This document shows positions 52,451 through 60,984 of a stretch of DNA of 64,000 nt, one piece after another. The notes below the pieces were generated by a model. It was not told the origin of the DNA. It made no database searches and was given only the letters and a program-made list of their open reading frames with translations. This DNA is from NP936 sp002726085 (GTDB lineage Bacteria; Acidobacteriota; Vicinamibacteria; Vicinamibacterales; UBA8438). The stretch is taken from contig DASCQF010000138.1 in NCBI GenBank assembly GCA_036012905.1, positions 1-64,000 of the forward strand, written 5' to 3'. Numbering within the stretch: position 1 is the first letter of the stretch; each line of letters opens with the position of its first letter. Both the position numbers and the translations under genes were made by a program.

Positions 52451-52822
52451 ATGAGCGAGTTCGCACTGACACAGATAAGCAACATCATTCTCGGCACCAC
52501 GGACCTGGCACGCTCGGTGGCGTTCTATCGAGATACGCTCGGGCTGCCGCTCCTGATCGAAACCGAAGGCTTCGCATTCTTCAACGCCGGCGGCGTGACG
52601 CTGTCACTGAGCACCGCGCATGCCGCGCTGGCGGACCCACCGGCCGGCGCGGCCGAGATGGTCTTCGGCGTGCCTGACGTCACGGCGGCGCATGCCGCGC
52701 TCAGCGAGCAGGGTGTCGCGTTCATGAACGCGCCCCGCAATGTGACGGGTGACCAGTGGGCCGCCAACTTCCGTGACCCGGATGGACATCTGCTGTCGGT
52801 GTTCGGTCCAGAGAAGGCGTAG
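52451..52822 (+). CDS. VOC (glyoxalase-fold) family protein
   Basis: 123 residues from ATG 52451 with GGAG before it. Two beta-alpha-beta-beta-beta modules are recognisable by IILGTTDLARSVAFYRDTLGLPLL and FRDPDGHLLSVFG, the latter ending with the usual metal-side segment. The His normally found in the first strand is replaced (Asn-Ile-Ile), so metal binding may differ. The role is unknown. It may belong to the cassette just upstream. Confidence 0.85.
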   Translation: MSEFALTQISNIILGTTDLARSVAFYRDTLGLPLLIETEGFAFFNAGGVTLSLSTAHAALADPPAGAAEMVFGVPDVTAAHAALSEQGVAFMNAPRNVTGDQWAANFRDPDGHLLSVFGPEKA

Positions 52823-52928
52823 GTTGCCGGGCGGGGCGCCCGCCTGGACGGCGTTGCTTCCTCGGTCACAGACCGCCAGTCTGCTCCCTCGTCGCGCCTT
52901 GCCAGGCAGACGCCCCACTCCGGCAACC
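52822..52928 (+). repeat. Arm-and-core intergenic element, copy C
   Basis: Arms GGTTGCCGG (52822-52830) and CCGGCAACC (52920-52928) pair perfectly. The core has GCGTTGCTTCCTCGGTCACA and CTGCTCCCTCGTCGCGCC. The element starts on the last base of the VOC stop codon, as in copy B. Its arms differ from those of copy B at matching positions on both sides. Confidence 0.8.
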
Positions 52929-53095
52929 GCTCTGGGCTGCCCTTAGGACGCTCGTGTCTCAGTTCAACGTGAGTCACCACCCTTGGAACTGCCGGCTGGC
53001 TCGGGCCGGGGGCCCTGGAGTAGTATCAGAGGTTCGATGTGAGCGTTACTCACCGACTCGCGCTACGCGCGGATCGTCTCGAAGGGACAGAGGGA

Positions 53096-54094
53096 ATGCG
53101 TCGAGTTGGGTTCTTGGTTGCGTTGATGGTGTCCGCACTTTTCGTCGCCTGTGGCGGCGGGGGCGGCGGGGGCGGCGATGGTGACGACGCGAGCGAGAGT
53201 GCGCCGTCGCGAGTGTTCCTGAGCCTCGGGACCGCACCGCCCGGAGGCACATTCTTCGTCTTCGGCAGCGCCCTGGCCGAGACGATGAACGAGTTCGGCG
53301 GTGGCTTCGGCTGGAACACCACTGCCGAGGCGACCAGCGGGTCGCAAGAGAACATCAGGCGCCTCGACAGCGGCGAGCTCGACTTCGCTCTTTCGAATGC
53401 CGCCATCACGTATTTTGCCGTCCGCGGCACGGAAGGCTGGGAAAAGGCCTACCAGATGCGCACTGTGATGACCCTGGCGCCAAACGTTGCCCTGTGGATC
53501 TCCCCGGCCGACTCTGGAGTCGAGACCATGGCCGACCTGCGCGGCCAACGGGTGGGGGTCGGCGTGGCCGGCGCCGGATTCGAATATTTCATCCGTCCGC
53601 TCCTCGGAGCCCACGGCATCACCTACGACGACATCACCCCACTGAACGCCACCCAGTCTGGCGCGGTGGACCTGCTGGCCGACGGGTCGGCAGCCGCTGT
53701 GTTCGTGGGCGGCGCCATCCCGAACCCCGCCATCACCCAGGCCTCGGCGTCGCAGGAGATCAACTTCATCCCGTTCGACGAAACCGCGAAGCAGCAACTC
53801 ATCGACGAGTATCTGTTCTTCCGCCCCGCCACGATTCCGGCCGAGACCTATCGCGGCCAGACCGAGCCGTTCAACGGGCTCGATGTCGGATCGATGCACC
53901 TGATCACCATGGCCAATGCCGACGAAGAGCTGGTCTACACCGTGACCAAGACACTGTATGAAAATAGCGCGAGCGTCGTCGAGAAGCATGGCGCCGGCCG
54001 CGCCATCGTCGCCGCCAACGTCGTGCGCGATAGCGGCACCGAGTTCCATCCGGGCGCCATCCGCTTCTATCAGGAGATCGGGATCTGGCCGTAG
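53096..54094 (+). CDS. TAXI-family TRAP transporter solute-binding lipoprotein
   Basis: 332 residues from ATG 53096 (AGAGGG upstream). The signal peptide ends in a lipobox (SALFVAC) and an eight-Gly linker. The body matches TAXI-type binding proteins: LGTAPPGGTFFVFGSALAE, ATSGSQENIRRLDSGELDFAL, LRGQRVGVGVAGAG and a C-terminal YTVTKTLYEN. It would capture an organic acid and present it to the membrane part encoded next. An in-frame GTG at 53039, near a TAGTAT box, is an alternative start but would spoil the signal peptide. Confidence 0.92.
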   Translation: MRRVGFLVALMVSALFVACGGGGGGGGDGDDASESAPSRVFLSLGTAPPGGTFFVFGSALAETMNEFGGGFGWNTTAEATSGSQENIRRLDSGELDFALSNAAITYFAVRGTEGWEKAYQMRTVMTLAPNVALWISPADSGVETMADLRGQRVGVGVAGAGFEYFIRPLLGAHGITYDDITPLNATQSGAVDLLADGSAAAVFVGGAIPNPAITQASASQEINFIPFDETAKQQLIDEYLFFRPATIPAETYRGQTEPFNGLDVGSMHLITMANADEELVYTVTKTLYENSASVVEKHGAGRAIVAANVVRDSGTEFHPGAIRFYQEIGIWP

Positions 54095-54141
54095 GAGAGA
54101 CGGCCGACGGCCCGGCTGATCTCAGGCAGCTCGTCACCCGC

Positions 54142-56058
54142 GTGCTGTCGGTTGGGCTGTGCGTGTTCACGCTGCTACAGGTGAACTACCCGATCCTGGC
54201 ACCACAGCCGCAGCTAGCGGTGTTCGCGCTGCTTGGGCTCGTCATCTGCTTCTTGAACGTCCCGGTTCACCCCAAGCTCGAGAAGAACGCCGTCGCCCGG
54301 GCCGCCGACGTCCTGCTGGCGCTGGCGGCCACCGTCTGCTGCGGGTGGATTCTCGTCCAGAACGAGCCGTTCTTCGAAGAGTTCTGGCAGAACGGGTCGA
54401 CCCTGGGCAACCGCGCCGGGTCCGAGACCTCGACCGACATCACGGTCGGTGTAATCGGGCTGCTGCTGGTCATCGAGGCGGCCAGGCGGTCGCTCGGGCT
54501 GGCGCTGCCGATCCTCTCCGGGCTGTTCCTGGTCTACGCCTACATCGGGCCCAGCATGCCCGACTGGTTCTTCCCACACCGTGGCTACTCGATTGAGCGG
54601 ATCGTGGCGCAGGCGTTTCTGCAGGCTCAGGGCACGTTCGGGGTGGCCCTGGGAGTCATGTTCACCTATGTGTTCCTGTTCGTCATCTTCGGGGCGTTCC
54701 TCGGCGCGACCGGCGCGACTCGATTCATCATCGACTTCGCACAGTCGGTCTTCGGCGGCAGCCCGGGCGGACCGGCCAAGGTGGCCGTGCTCAGCAGTGG
54801 GCTGATGGGGTCGCTGTCGGGTAGCGCGGTCGCCAACACGGCGACCACCGGCACCTTCACGATTCCGATGATGCGCAGCGCCGGCTTCAAGGCGACCACC
54901 GCCGCCGGCATCCAGGCGGCCGCCAGCTCGGGGGGGGCGCTGATGCCACCGGTGATGGGCGCCGGCGCCTACATGATGCTGGAGATCGTCGACCCGCCGG
55001 TGACCTATCTGCAGATCATCCGTGCGGCGTTGATCCCGGCGATCCTGTATTACCTCTCGCTGTTCCTGATTACGCACTTCCATGCACGCAGGACGGCCGG
55101 CGGCGAGACCAACCAGGCGGACCGCGCCGCCGCGGCGACCGCGGCGTCCCACACGCTGGCCGAGTCGCGCATGGAGGGCATCGTCTTCGCTACCGCGCTC
55201 GGGACACTGATTGTGATGCTGATTCTCGGCTACACGCCGTTTCGGGCCGTCAGTGTGTCGCTGCTAGCCATCGTCGTGGTCGGCGCTTTCAACCCGCGCA
55301 CACGGTTGTCGATCGGCGCGGTGATCAAGGCGTTCGTCAAATCGTCACGCGACGTCATCTCGCTCGTCGCCGCCTCCGCGTCGGTCGGCATCATCATCGG
55401 CATCGTCACCCTGACCGGGATAGGCACCCGGCTGCCCGCCGCCATCCTGCCGCTGGCCGAGCAGAGCCTGTTCCTGGCGCTGGTGTTGCTCATGCTGTCG
55501 TCGATCGTCCTCGGCATGGGCCTGCCCTCGGCGGTCTGCTACCTGCTGCTGGCCACGCTGATTGGCCCGGTGCTGGGCAACCTGGGTGTCGTGCCGCTGG
55601 CGGCGCACCTCTTCATCTTCTACTTCGGCATGATGTCGATGGTGACGCCGCCGGTCGCGCTCGCCGGATACGCCGCCGCATCAATCGCCGGCACCAGTAT
55701 CATGCCGACCAGCTTCGCGGCGTTCCGCTTCGCGCTGGTTGGTTTCACGCTGCCCTACATCTTCGTCTACCGTCCCGAGCTCCTGATGCTGACCGCGACC
55801 GGCGAGACGGCCGGGCCGATGGCCATGCTGGTGCCGGTGGCGATCGGCACATTGGGCGTGGTCTGCTTCGCCTCCGGGATCACCGGACAGCTCCGAAGCG
55901 CACTCACCGCCTCATTGCGCATCGCCATGTTCGTTGCCGCGGCGCTCCTGCTCGCGCCGGGGCCCACGGTCTCGATGGCGAGCATGCCGGTTCCGATTCT
56001 CGACGCCGCCGGGGTCGTCCTCTTCGGAGCAATCTTCGTGATGAACCGAAGCCAATGA
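54142..56058 (+). CDS. TRAP transporter fused permease subunit
   Basis: 638 residues, about 16-18 hydrophobic helices, the fused DctQ-DctM form that pairs with TAXI proteins. Typical segments are ILSGLFLVYAYIGPSMP, FGGSPGGPAKVAVLSSGLMG, SGSAVANTATTGTFTIPMM, SSGGALMPPVMGAGAYMM and ILGMGLPSAVCYLLLATLI-like helices. It moves organic acids inward with Na+ or H+. GTG 54142 is the only regular start codon; the open frame upstream has none. The DUF1572 gene overlaps its stop (ATGA). Confidence 0.93.
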   Translation: MLSVGLCVFTLLQVNYPILAPQPQLAVFALLGLVICFLNVPVHPKLEKNAVARAADVLLALAATVCCGWILVQNEPFFEEFWQNGSTLGNRAGSETSTDITVGVIGLLLVIEAARRSLGLALPILSGLFLVYAYIGPSMPDWFFPHRGYSIERIVAQAFLQAQGTFGVALGVMFTYVFLFVIFGAFLGATGATRFIIDFAQSVFGGSPGGPAKVAVLSSGLMGSLSGSAVANTATTGTFTIPMMRSAGFKATTAAGIQAAASSGGALMPPVMGAGAYMMLEIVDPPVTYLQIIRAALIPAILYYLSLFLITHFHARRTAGGETNQADRAAAATAASHTLAESRMEGIVFATALGTLIVMLILGYTPFRAVSVSLLAIVVVGAFNPRTRLSIGAVIKAFVKSSRDVISLVAASASVGIIIGIVTLTGIGTRLPAAILPLAEQSLFLALVLLMLSSIVLGMGLPSAVCYLLLATLIGPVLGNLGVVPLAAHLFIFYFGMMSMVTPPVALAGYAAASIAGTSIMPTSFAAFRFALVGFTLPYIFVYRPELLMLTATGETAGPMAMLVPVAIGTLGVVCFASGITGQLRSALTASLRIAMFVAAALLLAPGPTVSMASMPVPILDAAGVVLFGAIFVMNRSQ

Positions 56059-56621
56059 GCAGTATCGTCGAATCTATCGAGGCCGAGTACCGACGCTACA
56101 AGGCGCTTGGGGAAGGCGTGTTCGCGCAAGTGGACGATGACGAGCTCAGCGCACCTGGCCCGCGCGACGGCAACTCCATCGCGGTGATCGTCTGGCATGT
56201 CGCAGGCAATCTCGCCTCTCGATTTACCGACTTTCTTACCGCTGACGGAGAGAAACCATGGCGGCAGCGCGAGGAAGAGTTCGCCCGACGCACCGTATCC
56301 CGCCAGGAGCTGATGACGAAGTGGGAACACGGATGGTCGAGTCTTCTCGACGCACTCTCCGAACTGACGGACGATCACCTGACGCACACCGTCACGATTC
56401 GCGAGCAGCCATTGCGGGTTCACGAGGCGCTGCATCGCTCGCTTGCCCACGTGAGCTACCACGTTGGTCAGATCGTCTACCTGGCCAAGTTACACCGCGG
56501 AGACGCGTGGAGATCTTTGAGCATTCCGCCCGGCACATCAGCCGTCTACAACGAGAATCCGACGCTCGAGCGTCCGGTCGACCACGCAACGACCTTGAAT
56601 CGACGGAGCGGTAGAGACTGA
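56055..56621 (+). CDS. DUF1572 protein (DinB-like four-helix fold)
   Basis: 188 residues. The family-defining positions are WHVAGNLASRFTDFL, then ELTDDHL and HRSLAHVSYHVGQIVYLAK. The three His would bind a metal as in DinB/YfiT-type proteins. These proteins are suspected thiol-dependent transferases, but DUF1572 has no proven function. It overlaps the permease stop by four bases and is probably co-translated. Confidence 0.87.
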   Translation: MSSIVESIEAEYRRYKALGEGVFAQVDDDELSAPGPRDGNSIAVIVWHVAGNLASRFTDFLTADGEKPWRQREEEFARRTVSRQELMTKWEHGWSSLLDALSELTDDHLTHTVTIREQPLRVHEALHRSLAHVSYHVGQIVYLAKLHRGDAWRSLSIPPGTSAVYNENPTLERPVDHATTLNRRSGRD

Positions 56622-56631
56622 CGGAGAGAGG

Positions 56632-56680
56632 ATGTCGATTCGCATCGTTCAGCTGGGGAGCCCACGCGCGAAGGGCGAAA
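56632..56680 (+). pseudogene. Start of a DUF488-type gene, truncated
   Basis: After the strong ribosome binding site GGAGAGAGG, an ATG at 56632 opens MSIRIVQLGSPRAKGE, which is how proteins of the DUF488 family begin. The similarity stops after about 16 codons, where a long perfect hairpin begins. The frame then runs through low-quality sequence to a TGA near 56750. The rest of the gene has probably been lost. Confidence 0.5.
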
Positions 56681-56681
56681 G

Positions 56682-56718
56682 GCACCGTGCTCGGCGAGCT
56701 GCTCGCCGAGCACGGTGC
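56682..56718. terminator. 18-bp perfect palindrome
   Basis: GCACCGTGCTCGGCGAGC (56682-56699) is followed by one base and then by its exact reverse complement (56701-56718). It is the strongest hairpin in the window and lies at the break of the DUF488 remnant. It could be a terminator, a scar of inversion, or a cloning or assembly artefact. Confidence 0.55.
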
Positions 56719-56774
56719 GCTCCTGGCGTGACCTGCGCTCCCCGCTGTTGACCTGCTGCCCGCTTCCCAACAGC

Positions 56775-56799
56775 CCGCGGTGGCGAATAGCCACCGCGG
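56775..56799. terminator. 10-bp hairpin upstream of zinc-ribbon gene
   Basis: CCGCGGTGGC, loop GAATA, GCCACCGCGG. It stands 30 bases before the ATG at 56829. It could be a terminator of the upstream operon or an mRNA leader structure. Confidence 0.45.
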
Positions 56800-56828
56800 A
56801 GCTGCGTATCTGAGGAAGAGGAAGACGC

Positions 56829-57008
56829 ATGATTCAGGTCGAGGAACGAAACGACGTCACACCGCTCTGCCCCCACTGCGGCGAGTCCGTGCGCTCGGTC
56901 CATTACCGCCAGCTCGAAGGGTTCTTCGGCCGCCGATACGTGTATTTCTGCGCCGTGTGCCAGAAGGTACTCGGCGTATCCCACCGCAAGGGCTTCTGGA
57001 TGGGGTAG
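56829..57008 (+). CDS. Small zinc-ribbon protein (59 aa)
   Basis: A 59-residue frame with GAGGAAGAGGAAG before the ATG. Two CxxC knuckles (CPHC at 14-17 and CAVC at 41-44), 23 residues apart, would hold one zinc. A GFFGRRYVYFC stretch and a basic tail lie around the second knuckle. It resembles many small rubredoxin-like or zinc-ribbon proteins of unknown role. It was too small to appear in an ordinary gene list but has good codon use and a clear start. Confidence 0.75.
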   Translation: MIQVEERNDVTPLCPHCGESVRSVHYRQLEGFFGRRYVYFCAVCQKVLGVSHRKGFWMG

Positions 57009-57105
57009 CAGTAGACAGCCTCGAGCGCTTGGGGAACACTACACGAGAGCCGCTGGAATTCGTCCCGTTGCTGGCGATCCGGCGTGAACCGCAGGCGGAG
57101 CCCGC

Positions 57106-57807
57106 ATGACGGCCACTCGACTCGTGTATCTGCTCGCCATCGCGGGCGTGCTGTGCGGCCCGAGGGTGGTCCACACCCAGACCGCCACCCCGACCCAGGC
57201 GTTCGAGGCCGGCGAGCTTCCCCCGACGATCCCGATTTTTCCGCTGGATGACGTCATGCTGTTCCCGCACGCGACCCGACCGCTGCATATTTTCGAGCCG
57301 CGTTACCGCGACATGGTGACCGACGCCCTGGAGGGCAACCGACTCATCGGGATGGTGCTGCTCGAGCCGGGCCACGAGGCGGAGTACGAGGGCCGACCGC
57401 CGATCTTCCCGGTGGGGTGCGCGGGCCTCATCGCCAGCGTCGAGGAGCTGCCGGACGGACGCTTCAACATCGTGCTGCGGGGACTGACCAAGTTTCGCGT
57501 CACCGGGGAAGACCAGAGTCGCTCCTACCGGCTGGCTCATGTCGAGGCCATTCGCGAAGAGTTGACCGCCACCGAGCGGGTGGCGCTTGGCGACCTCGAG
57601 GAGGACCTGTCGGCGCTGCTGCCGTCCACTCTGCCGGGGCTCCAGATACCGGCCGGGGTGCCGGACGAGGAGCTCGTCAACGGGGTCGCCCAGATCATCA
57701 ACATCGACCCTCTCGACCGACTGGGACTTCTGGAACAGCCTGGTCCACTGGCCCGCGCACGGGCCCTCATCGACCTGCTGTACATCCGGTCTGTCCTGCC
57801 ACGCTGA
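57106..57807 (+). CDS. Exported LON substrate-binding-domain protein
   Basis: 233 residues. An N-terminal signal peptide (LVYLLAIAGVLCGPRVVHTQ) leads to a LON N-domain with IPIFPLDDVMLFPHATRPLHIFEPRYRDMV, GCAGLIASVEELPDGRFNIVLRG and a closing helical part. There is no ATPase or protease. Stand-alone LON domains are usually cytoplasmic, so the signal peptide is unusual. If it is real, the protein would bind unfolded chains outside the cytoplasm. Confidence 0.87.
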   Translation: MTATRLVYLLAIAGVLCGPRVVHTQTATPTQAFEAGELPPTIPIFPLDDVMLFPHATRPLHIFEPRYRDMVTDALEGNRLIGMVLLEPGHEAEYEGRPPIFPVGCAGLIASVEELPDGRFNIVLRGLTKFRVTGEDQSRSYRLAHVEAIREELTATERVALGDLEEDLSALLPSTLPGLQIPAGVPDEELVNGVAQIINIDPLDRLGLLEQPGPLARARALIDLLYIRSVLPR

Positions 57808-57839
57808 GCGCACCCATTGCTGGACGCCGCCACTCACGC

Positions 57840-58616
57840 ATGCTGGCTTTCCTGAAGACCGTGCTCGTCTACGTGTGGGCGCCCGTCGCCAATCTGCTGT
57901 GGTATACGCACACGGTGGTCATGGGCAGCCTGTCGCTGCTCCTGTGGCCGTTCGACCGGACCGGGGAGATGCAGTTCTGGTGCTCGCGATGGTGGTGCCG
58001 GCTGGTCGCCTGGTCGATTCTCGCCCGCATCCGCGTACACGGGGTCGAGCATGTCCGTGCCGGTCAGCCTTACGTCTATATGGCGAACCACTCGAGTCTC
58101 ATCGACACGCCGGCGCTGTTCGCGTATCTGCCCTACCCGTTCCGGATTATGGCCAAGCGCGAGCTGTTCCTCGTGCCGTTCATGGGGTGGCACCTGTGGA
58201 CCGCCGGCCACTTCCCGATTGACCGCAGGAATGCCCGCAAGACGGTTCGCAGTGTGCGACGGGTAATCGAAGGTGTGCGCGACGGCGCATCGCTTGCCCT
58301 GTTCCCCGAGGGCACCCGTACCCCGGACGGGCGTCTGCAAGAGTTCAAGTCGGGCGCCTTCAAGATTGCACTCAAAGCCGGCGTGCCGATCGTGCCGGTG
58401 ACGATTCGCGGCACGTTCGCGCTGCTGCCAAAGACCACGCTGGCGCCGCGACCGGGACGGGTCGACGTCATCCTGAGCGCACCGATCGACACACGCGACT
58501 ACGACGAGCGGCGGTTACCCGAGCTGATCGCGCGGACCAAGGGCGTCATCGAGCAGACGTTATCCGGCGGGCCGCCGGACGGCGGCTTATCCACACCCGC
58601 GACGCCGTCTGCCTGA
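57840..58616 (+). CDS. 1-acyl-sn-glycerol-3-phosphate acyltransferase (PlsC family)
   Basis: 258 residues from ATG 57840. A hydrophobic N-terminus anchors it to the inner membrane. The acyltransferase blocks are MANHSSLIDTPALF (NHx4D), FPIDRRN, LFPEGTRTPDGRL and PIVPVTIRGTFALLP. It makes phosphatidic acid from lysophosphatidic acid. Unlike the PlsC part of the fusion at 26617, it is a stand-alone standard enzyme. Confidence 0.92.
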   Translation: MLAFLKTVLVYVWAPVANLLWYTHTVVMGSLSLLLWPFDRTGEMQFWCSRWWCRLVAWSILARIRVHGVEHVRAGQPYVYMANHSSLIDTPALFAYLPYPFRIMAKRELFLVPFMGWHLWTAGHFPIDRRNARKTVRSVRRVIEGVRDGASLALFPEGTRTPDGRLQEFKSGAFKIALKAGVPIVPVTIRGTFALLPKTTLAPRPGRVDVILSAPIDTRDYDERRLPELIARTKGVIEQTLSGGPPDGGLSTPATPSA

Positions 58617-58635
58617 TCTGCGACGCATGAGACCT

Positions 58636-59172
58636 ATGACCCACATCGCCCTCCTGCGTGGCATCAATGTCGGAGGACAGAATCGTCTGTCAATGGCCGA
58701 CCTTGTGCGCCTCTTCGATGAGGCGGGCGCGGAGCGGGTCCGAACCTACATTCAGAGCGGGAACGTGGTCTTTGACGCCCCCGCCAACCGCGCCGGTCGA
58801 GTGGCAACCACGGTCTCGTCGGCGATCGCGTCGCAAATCGGACTGGAGGTCCCGATCGTGACCAGGACGGCGACCGACCTCTCGCGGATCGTCGGCGCGA
58901 GCCCGTTCGCCAAGACCGGCGACGACCCCACGCTGCTGCACGTCGGCTTTCTGGCCGGCCGTCCCGCCGCCGCCGCGAGTGCGGCCCTCGACCCCGACCG
59001 ATCTCCCCCCGACGAATGTGTCCTGCAGGGTCGCGAGCTGTATCTCCACTGTCCGAATGGTATGGCGCGCACGAAGTTCACGAACGCCTATCTCGACCGG
59101 ACGCTTGGGACCGTCACCACCATCCGGAACTGGCGCACCACGTTGAAGCTCCTCGAGATGGTCGGCGAGTGA
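58636..59172 (+). CDS. DUF1697 family protein
   Basis: 178 residues beginning THIALLRGINVGGQNRLSM, the hallmark of the family, with YIQSGNVVF, ELYLHCPNGMARTKF and TTIRNWRTTLKLLEM. No function is known. Relatives are small cytoplasmic proteins often near other lone conserved genes. ATG 58627 nine bases earlier is possible. Confidence 0.88.
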   Translation: MTHIALLRGINVGGQNRLSMADLVRLFDEAGAERVRTYIQSGNVVFDAPANRAGRVATTVSSAIASQIGLEVPIVTRTATDLSRIVGASPFAKTGDDPTLLHVGFLAGRPAAAASAALDPDRSPPDECVLQGRELYLHCPNGMARTKFTNAYLDRTLGTVTTIRNWRTTLKLLEMVGE

Positions 59173-59194
59173 TCGCCCAAAGGAAGCCGGGCGC

Positions 59195-60340
59195 ATGATG
59201 AGTCGGCTCGACCTCTTCTCTCCCAGGTACGAGATCGCACGGCGGCGTTTCCGCGATGCGGCGAACGAGGCAGGTGCCACACTCGAGCATCATCCAATCG
59301 ACCCCGGCACGGAGAATGGGGACCTGACCATCGACGTTGCCACGTTAGGTCACGCCAAGCCGCGTTGGGCCGTCGTCGTCACATCTGGTCTTCACGGTGT
59401 CGAGGGTTTCTTCGGTTCGGCGATCCAGCTCGCGTGGCTCACGCGCCTGACGAACGGCGGGCCTCCACCGGCTGGCGGCGCCATCGTGCTCATACACGCG
59501 GTGAACCCGTACGGCTTCGCGCGCCTCCGCCGAACCAACGAGGACAACGTCGACCTGAATCGGAACTTTCTCGACACCCGTGATTCGTATACCGGCGCCC
59601 CAGCCGGCTACGCAGCGCTGGACCTATTTCTCAATCCGGCGTCTCCGCCCTCCCTGCTCGAGCCATTCCGACTCAAGGCGCTCTGGCACATCAAACGAAA
59701 CGGATTGCCGATGCTGAAGAACACCGTCGCCGGCGGGCAATACCGATTTCCACAGGGGCTGTTCTTCGGTGGACGCGAGCCAGCTTCGTCCACCCGGATC
59801 ACGCAGCAGCATCTGGCGGGCTGGCTTGGTGGAGCGCCACGGACGGTACACGTCGATCTCCACAGCGGACTGGGTGCGTACGGCCAATATCGGTTGCTCC
59901 TCGAGGAGTCAGCAGCCTCACCTCGCGTCGAGTGGTACCGTGACGCGTTCGGGGCCGAGCGCGTCGAGCCCCTCGCGGACGCCAGTGGCACATCCTACAC
60001 AGCATCGGGTACGCTCGGTGGCTGGGCCGTGACACACCTCACCGGGACACGACATCGTTTCGTGAACGCAGAGTTCGGCACCTACCCGATCCTCCGGGTA
60101 CTTGGCGCCCTGCGCGCCGAGAACCGCGCGCATTTCTTCGGTCGACCGGACACCGGCGCTACCCGGCGAGCGAAGTCCGAATTGCTGGAGTGCTTCTGTC
60201 CGCACGACGGTCGCTGGAGGCAGCTGGTCGTCGAGCAGGGCCTGGCAATCATCGATCGGGCCGTGCGCGCGCTGAGTAAGGAACAGTCTGCCAAGCTAGA
60301 CTCTGCAACTGACGAGAACAAGTCAAGAATCGACAGGTGA
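59195..60340 (+). CDS. DUF2817, M14-like zinc carboxypeptidase
   Basis: 381 residues, AAGGAAG before the ATG. The zinc-binding pattern of M14 peptidases is seen: TSGLHGVEGFFGS (HxxE), the RRTNEDNVDLNRNF block with the substrate-binding Asn-Arg, and VHVDLHSGLG (third ligand). There is no signal peptide. It probably acts on small peptides or peptidoglycan fragments in the cytoplasm. The exact substrate is unknown. Confidence 0.87.
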   Translation: MMSRLDLFSPRYEIARRRFRDAANEAGATLEHHPIDPGTENGDLTIDVATLGHAKPRWAVVVTSGLHGVEGFFGSAIQLAWLTRLTNGGPPPAGGAIVLIHAVNPYGFARLRRTNEDNVDLNRNFLDTRDSYTGAPAGYAALDLFLNPASPPSLLEPFRLKALWHIKRNGLPMLKNTVAGGQYRFPQGLFFGGREPASSTRITQQHLAGWLGGAPRTVHVDLHSGLGAYGQYRLLLEESAASPRVEWYRDAFGAERVEPLADASGTSYTASGTLGGWAVTHLTGTRHRFVNAEFGTYPILRVLGALRAENRAHFFGRPDTGATRRAKSELLECFCPHDGRWRQLVVEQGLAIIDRAVRALSKEQSAKLDSATDENKSRIDR

Positions 60341-60344
60341 CACC

Positions 60345-60866
60345 ATGCGGTCAGAAGCGCGAACGGTACGAGAGTATCTGTCGGCCCTGCCGGTGGATCG
60401 GCGCAAAGCGATCACGGCAGTCCGGAAAATCATCCGGGCCAACTTGCCAGATGGCTACGAAGAGGCGATGAACTGGGGGATGATCACCTACCAGGTCCCG
60501 CTGGCGACCTATCCTGACACCTACAACGGGCAGCCGCTGATGTACGCGGCGCTGGCGTCACAGAAGAACCACATGGCGGTCTACCTGACCGGCATCTACA
60601 CGTCGCAGCATACGCGCGACGGCTTCGAGGCTGCGTACCGGGCAACAGGCAAGCGGTTCGACGTCGGCCAGTCGTGTGTCCGCTTCAAGACGCTGGACGA
60701 TCTGCCGCTGCCGCTCATCGGGGAAACGATTAAGTCGCTGCCGGTCAGCGAGCTCGTAGAGGCGGTGCGGCAGGCCACCTCTGGCCGCAAGCCACGCGCA
60801 AAGACAAGAAGGACAAAGACGACCGCAACCAAGACCAGGTCTCGTCGGGGCGCCAAGAAGCGGTAG
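60345..60866 (+). CDS. DUF1801 family protein
   Basis: 173 residues starting two codons after the previous stop. The DUF1801 domain (about 5-120) shows YLSALPVDRRKAITAVRKII, EEAMNWGMITYQVP and LASQKNHMAVYL. A Lys/Arg/Thr-rich tail of 30 residues follows and could bind nucleic acid. The function is unknown. The minus-strand sequence just after it (about 60890-60946) reads DPNGNRLLIARP, like the end of a lost VOC gene. Confidence 0.85.
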   Translation: MRSEARTVREYLSALPVDRRKAITAVRKIIRANLPDGYEEAMNWGMITYQVPLATYPDTYNGQPLMYAALASQKNHMAVYLTGIYTSQHTRDGFEAAYRATGKRFDVGQSCVRFKTLDDLPLPLIGETIKSLPVSELVEAVRQATSGRKPRAKTRRTKTTATKTRSRRGAKKR

Positions 60867-60984
60867 TTTGGGCCGCCACGGGTCCGCCGTGGGTTGCCAA
60901 TCGGCCGGGCAATGAGTAGCCTGTTACCGTTCGGATCGCGACACAATCCGGCGGAGCCACGGTTCTGTTCGAGAAGGAGTGTTC

